DNA from: Firmicutes bacterium UBA2598
GTDB taxonomy: Bacteria; Bacillota; PH28-bin88
Direction: 5' to 3'
DNA: 28,273 nt
Assembly (NCBI GenBank): GCA_002339345.1
Contig: DDKM01000080.1
Span: 1 to 28,273 of the forward strand
The notes under the pieces: model-generated
Told to the model about the DNA's origin: nothing
The model's input: only the letters and a program-made list of their open reading frames with translations
Database searches by the model: none
Part shown: positions 26,600-28,273 of the stretch, in pieces
How the letters are laid out: the number at the start of each line of letters is the position of its first letter
How positions within the stretch are numbered: position 1 is the stretch's first letter
Position numbers and translations under genes: made by a program

Positions 26600-27103
26600 A
26601 TGACAGCTCAGGTACCCAGTGAACGTTACCTGCAACCGGTAAAACGGGCGGATCATTCCCAGTCCGGCAATCCCGGGACAAGCCCGTTCCCTGCCGAAAA
26701 CCGTTGGGCGGAACGGGAACCCATGGATCCGGTGTCTGCCGCGGCAGACTTTAGGACGGTTTTGATCAGGCGCACCGTTAGATCCGGGCAAAGCATCCAT
26801 TACCCGGGAAACATTGTGGTGATGGGTGACGTCAATCCCGGTGCCGAACTGGTGGCAGGGGGTAATATCGTTGTGATGGGCCACCTGCGCGGCATGGCCC
26901 ATGCCGGAGCCACCGGCAACGAACAGGCGGTGGTGGCTGCCTTTCGTTTAACCCCAACCCAGCTGCGGATCGCTAACCATATCACCCGGGCACCGGATGG
27001 TGAGGGGCATAAACCCGATCAACCGGAGGTGGCGAGAATTCACGGGGGAGCGGTGATTATCGAGCGGTATCCTGCCACCGGGGTCAGGAACCTGAACGGT
27101 TAA
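26600..27103 (+). CDS. minC: septum-site inhibitor MinC lacking its N-terminal domain
   Basis: MinC blocks FtsZ ring formation away from midcell and is recruited by MinD. The 167-aa protein has a clear C-terminal beta-helix domain at about 52-157. It includes RSGQSIHYPGNIVVMGDVNPG and the MinD-contact region GGNIVVMGHLRGMAHAG. The usual N-terminal FtsZ-antagonist domain (about 100 aa) is missing. In its place are about 50 polar residues rich in Pro, Ser and Glu, probably disordered. ATG 26600 follows GGAGG by 10 bases. An in-frame ATG at 26480 would overlap the terminator hairpin and encode no MinC_N fold. It is followed by minD after 39 bp. Confidence 0.88.
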   Translation: MTAQVPSERYLQPVKRADHSQSGNPGTSPFPAENRWAEREPMDPVSAAADFRTVLIRRTVRSGQSIHYPGNIVVMGDVNPGAELVAGGNIVVMGHLRGMAHAGATGNEQAVVAAFRLTPTQLRIANHITRAPDGEGHKPDQPEVARIHGGAVIIERYPATGVRNLNG

Positions 27104-27142
27104 CCTATTGTAAACAGTAATTCACCTTAAGGAGGAGACGGT

Positions 27143-27940
27143 ATGGGTGAAGTGATCGTTATAACCTCTGGCAAGGGGGGGGTCGGCAAGACCACAACCA
27201 CTGCCAATATCGGGACAGGCCTGGCCCTGCTGGGCAAGCGGGTGGTATTGGTGGATACTGATATCGGCCTGCGCAACCTGGATGTGGTGATGGGCCTGGA
27301 AAACCGCATCGTGTACGACATCGTGGATGTAGCTAACGGTAATTGCCGTTTGAAACAGGCCTTGATCCGGGACAAGCGCTTTGACGACCTTTACCTGCTG
27401 CCTGCCGCCCAGACCAAGGATAAAACCGCTGTGAACACCCAGCAAATGGTGGACCTTTGTGCCCAGCTGAAAGAGGAGTTTGAATACGTCATTATTGACT
27501 GCCCAGCCGGCATCGAACAGGGCTTTAAAAATGCCATTGCCGGGGCGGAAAAAGCGGTGGTGGTGACCACGCCTGAGGTGGCCGCGGTCAGGGATGCCGA
27601 CCGGGTAATAGGGCTTTTGGAAGCAGCGGAATTGCGTGATCCCAAGCTGGTGATTAACCGGGTGCGGCCGGCCATGGTTAAAAAGGGCGACATGATGGAT
27701 ATCGAAGACATGCTGGAGATCCTGGCCATCAAGCTGTTGGGTGTGGTTCCCGATGACGAATCCATTATAGTGTCCACCAACCGGGGTGAGCCGGCGGTGC
27801 TGGACAGGAATTCCCTGGCGGGGGAGGCGTTTATGCATATCGCTCGCCGTATTTCCGGAGAGGAAGTGCCATTTATGGATTTGGGAGCCAATGATAGCCT
27901 GATGACCAAATTGAAAAAACTGGTTGGCCTTGGGAGGTAA
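27143..27940 (+). CDS. minD: septum-site-determining ATPase MinD
   Basis: Membrane-cycling ParA/MinD ATPase that recruits MinC and is released by MinE. The 265-aa protein has the deviant Walker A GKGGVGKTT at 10-18, Walker A' acidic VDTDIGLRNLD at about 37-47 and Walker B VIIDCPAGIE. The C-terminal amphipathic membrane-targeting helix is MTKLKKLVGLG. ATG 27143 follows AAGGAGG at 27129-27135 by 7 bases. An 8-base G tract (27175-27182) lies inside the P-loop codons. minE follows 22 bp downstream. Its start overlaps nothing. Confidence 0.97.
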   Translation: MGEVIVITSGKGGVGKTTTTANIGTGLALLGKRVVLVDTDIGLRNLDVVMGLENRIVYDIVDVANGNCRLKQALIRDKRFDDLYLLPAAQTKDKTAVNTQQMVDLCAQLKEEFEYVIIDCPAGIEQGFKNAIAGAEKAVVVTTPEVAAVRDADRVIGLLEAAELRDPKLVINRVRPAMVKKGDMMDIEDMLEILAIKLLGVVPDDESIIVSTNRGEPAVLDRNSLAGEAFMHIARRISGEEVPFMDLGANDSLMTKLKKLVGLGR

Positions 27941-27962
27941 CCGATGGGGGGGGGCGAAGGTA

Positions 27963-28235
27963 GTGCTTGATTTTCTCCAACGGGTATGGGGCAGGGAAAG
28001 TGACCAGGCCAGCAGCCGGGTGGCCAAAGAGCGCCTACGCCTTGTCTTGGTACACGACCGAGCGGGGATGGCCCCTCAGATCCTGGAAGCTTTGAAGGAA
28101 GACCTAATTAAGGTTATTTCCGAATACATGGAAATTGATCGAGGTGGCCTGGAGGTCAGCCTGAACAATGAGGGGCAGAGTGTGGCACTGGTGGCCAATA
28201 TTCCCATCCTTCGCGTCAAGCGGGTGGTGGGTTAA
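27963..28235 (+). CDS. minE: cell-division topological specificity factor MinE
   Basis: Stimulates MinD ATPase and drives removal of MinD from the membrane, setting pole-to-pole or static patterning. The 90-aa protein has an N-terminal membrane-targeting segment (MLDFLQRVWG) and the MinD-contact helix AKERLRLVLVHDR at 21-33. The C-terminal dimer beta-sheet domain is about 40-88. GTG 27963 gives this family-length product. The ribosome site is poor: a run of nine G (27946-27954) with 8 bases of spacing, or GAAGG too close. An ATG at 27944 is out of frame and ends at once. It is the last complete gene in the window. Confidence 0.93.
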   Translation: MLDFLQRVWGRESDQASSRVAKERLRLVLVHDRAGMAPQILEALKEDLIKVISEYMEIDRGGLEVSLNNEGQSVALVANIPILRVKRVVG

Positions 28236-28273
28236 GTTGTTTTGTAGATATAGTGAACCTCCTCCGGGACGAG

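Overview
The window reads as a chromosomal housekeeping segment of a spore-forming Clostridia-type Firmicute with moderately high GC. I infer the Peptococcaceae / Desulfotomaculum-Pelotomaculum neighbourhood. The reasons are the gene order tig-clpP-clpX-lonB-lon-engB, a sporulation-type LonB, a Rex redox regulator, a T-box-controlled valS, strong Shine-Dalgarno sites with frequent GTG/TTG starts, and the rod-shape/division cluster radC-mreBCD-mrdA-minCDE. No species can be named from the sequence alone.

Layout. 1-3640: leader, then tig, clpP and clpX, closed by a Rho-independent terminator. 3639-3815: a short relic resembling a group IIC intron, lying directly behind that terminator. 3832-5535 (minus): alpha-glucan phosphorylase. 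5683-10454: lonB (own terminator), then lon and engB (overlapping). 10461-11348 (minus): EamA-type transporter, convergent with engB. 11507-13427: small membrane protein, MeaB-type G3E GTPase, C_GCAxxG_C_C-family protein. 13405-16369: promoter, Val T-box, valS. 16528-19273: two adjacent FolC/Mur-ligase-type genes, the first with altered signature residues. 19406-20717: rex and maf. 20904-21632: radC. 21679-26471: strong promoter, mreB, mreC, mreD, mrdA (PBP2). 26600-28235: minC (short, without the usual N-terminal domain), minD, minE. The window ends just downstream of minE.

How the genes fit together. The first third is protein quality control: trigger factor folds nascent chains, ClpXP and Lon degrade unwanted proteins, LonB is the membrane-anchored sporulation paralogue, and EngB serves 50S ribosome assembly. 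The middle holds translation (ValS) and folate polyglutamylation (FolC). The last third builds the rod-shaped wall (MreBCD with PBP2) and places the septum (MinCDE).

The least ordinary items are the group IIC intron relic behind the clpX terminator, the FolC-like paralogue, the MinC without its N-terminal domain, a PBP2 with a charged insertion of about 50 residues, and two structured intergenic stretches (16370-16527 and 20718-20903) that I cannot assign. I did not find a clear new defence system, CRISPR array, prophage or insertion sequence. Comparisons with known families are from memory, not from a search.
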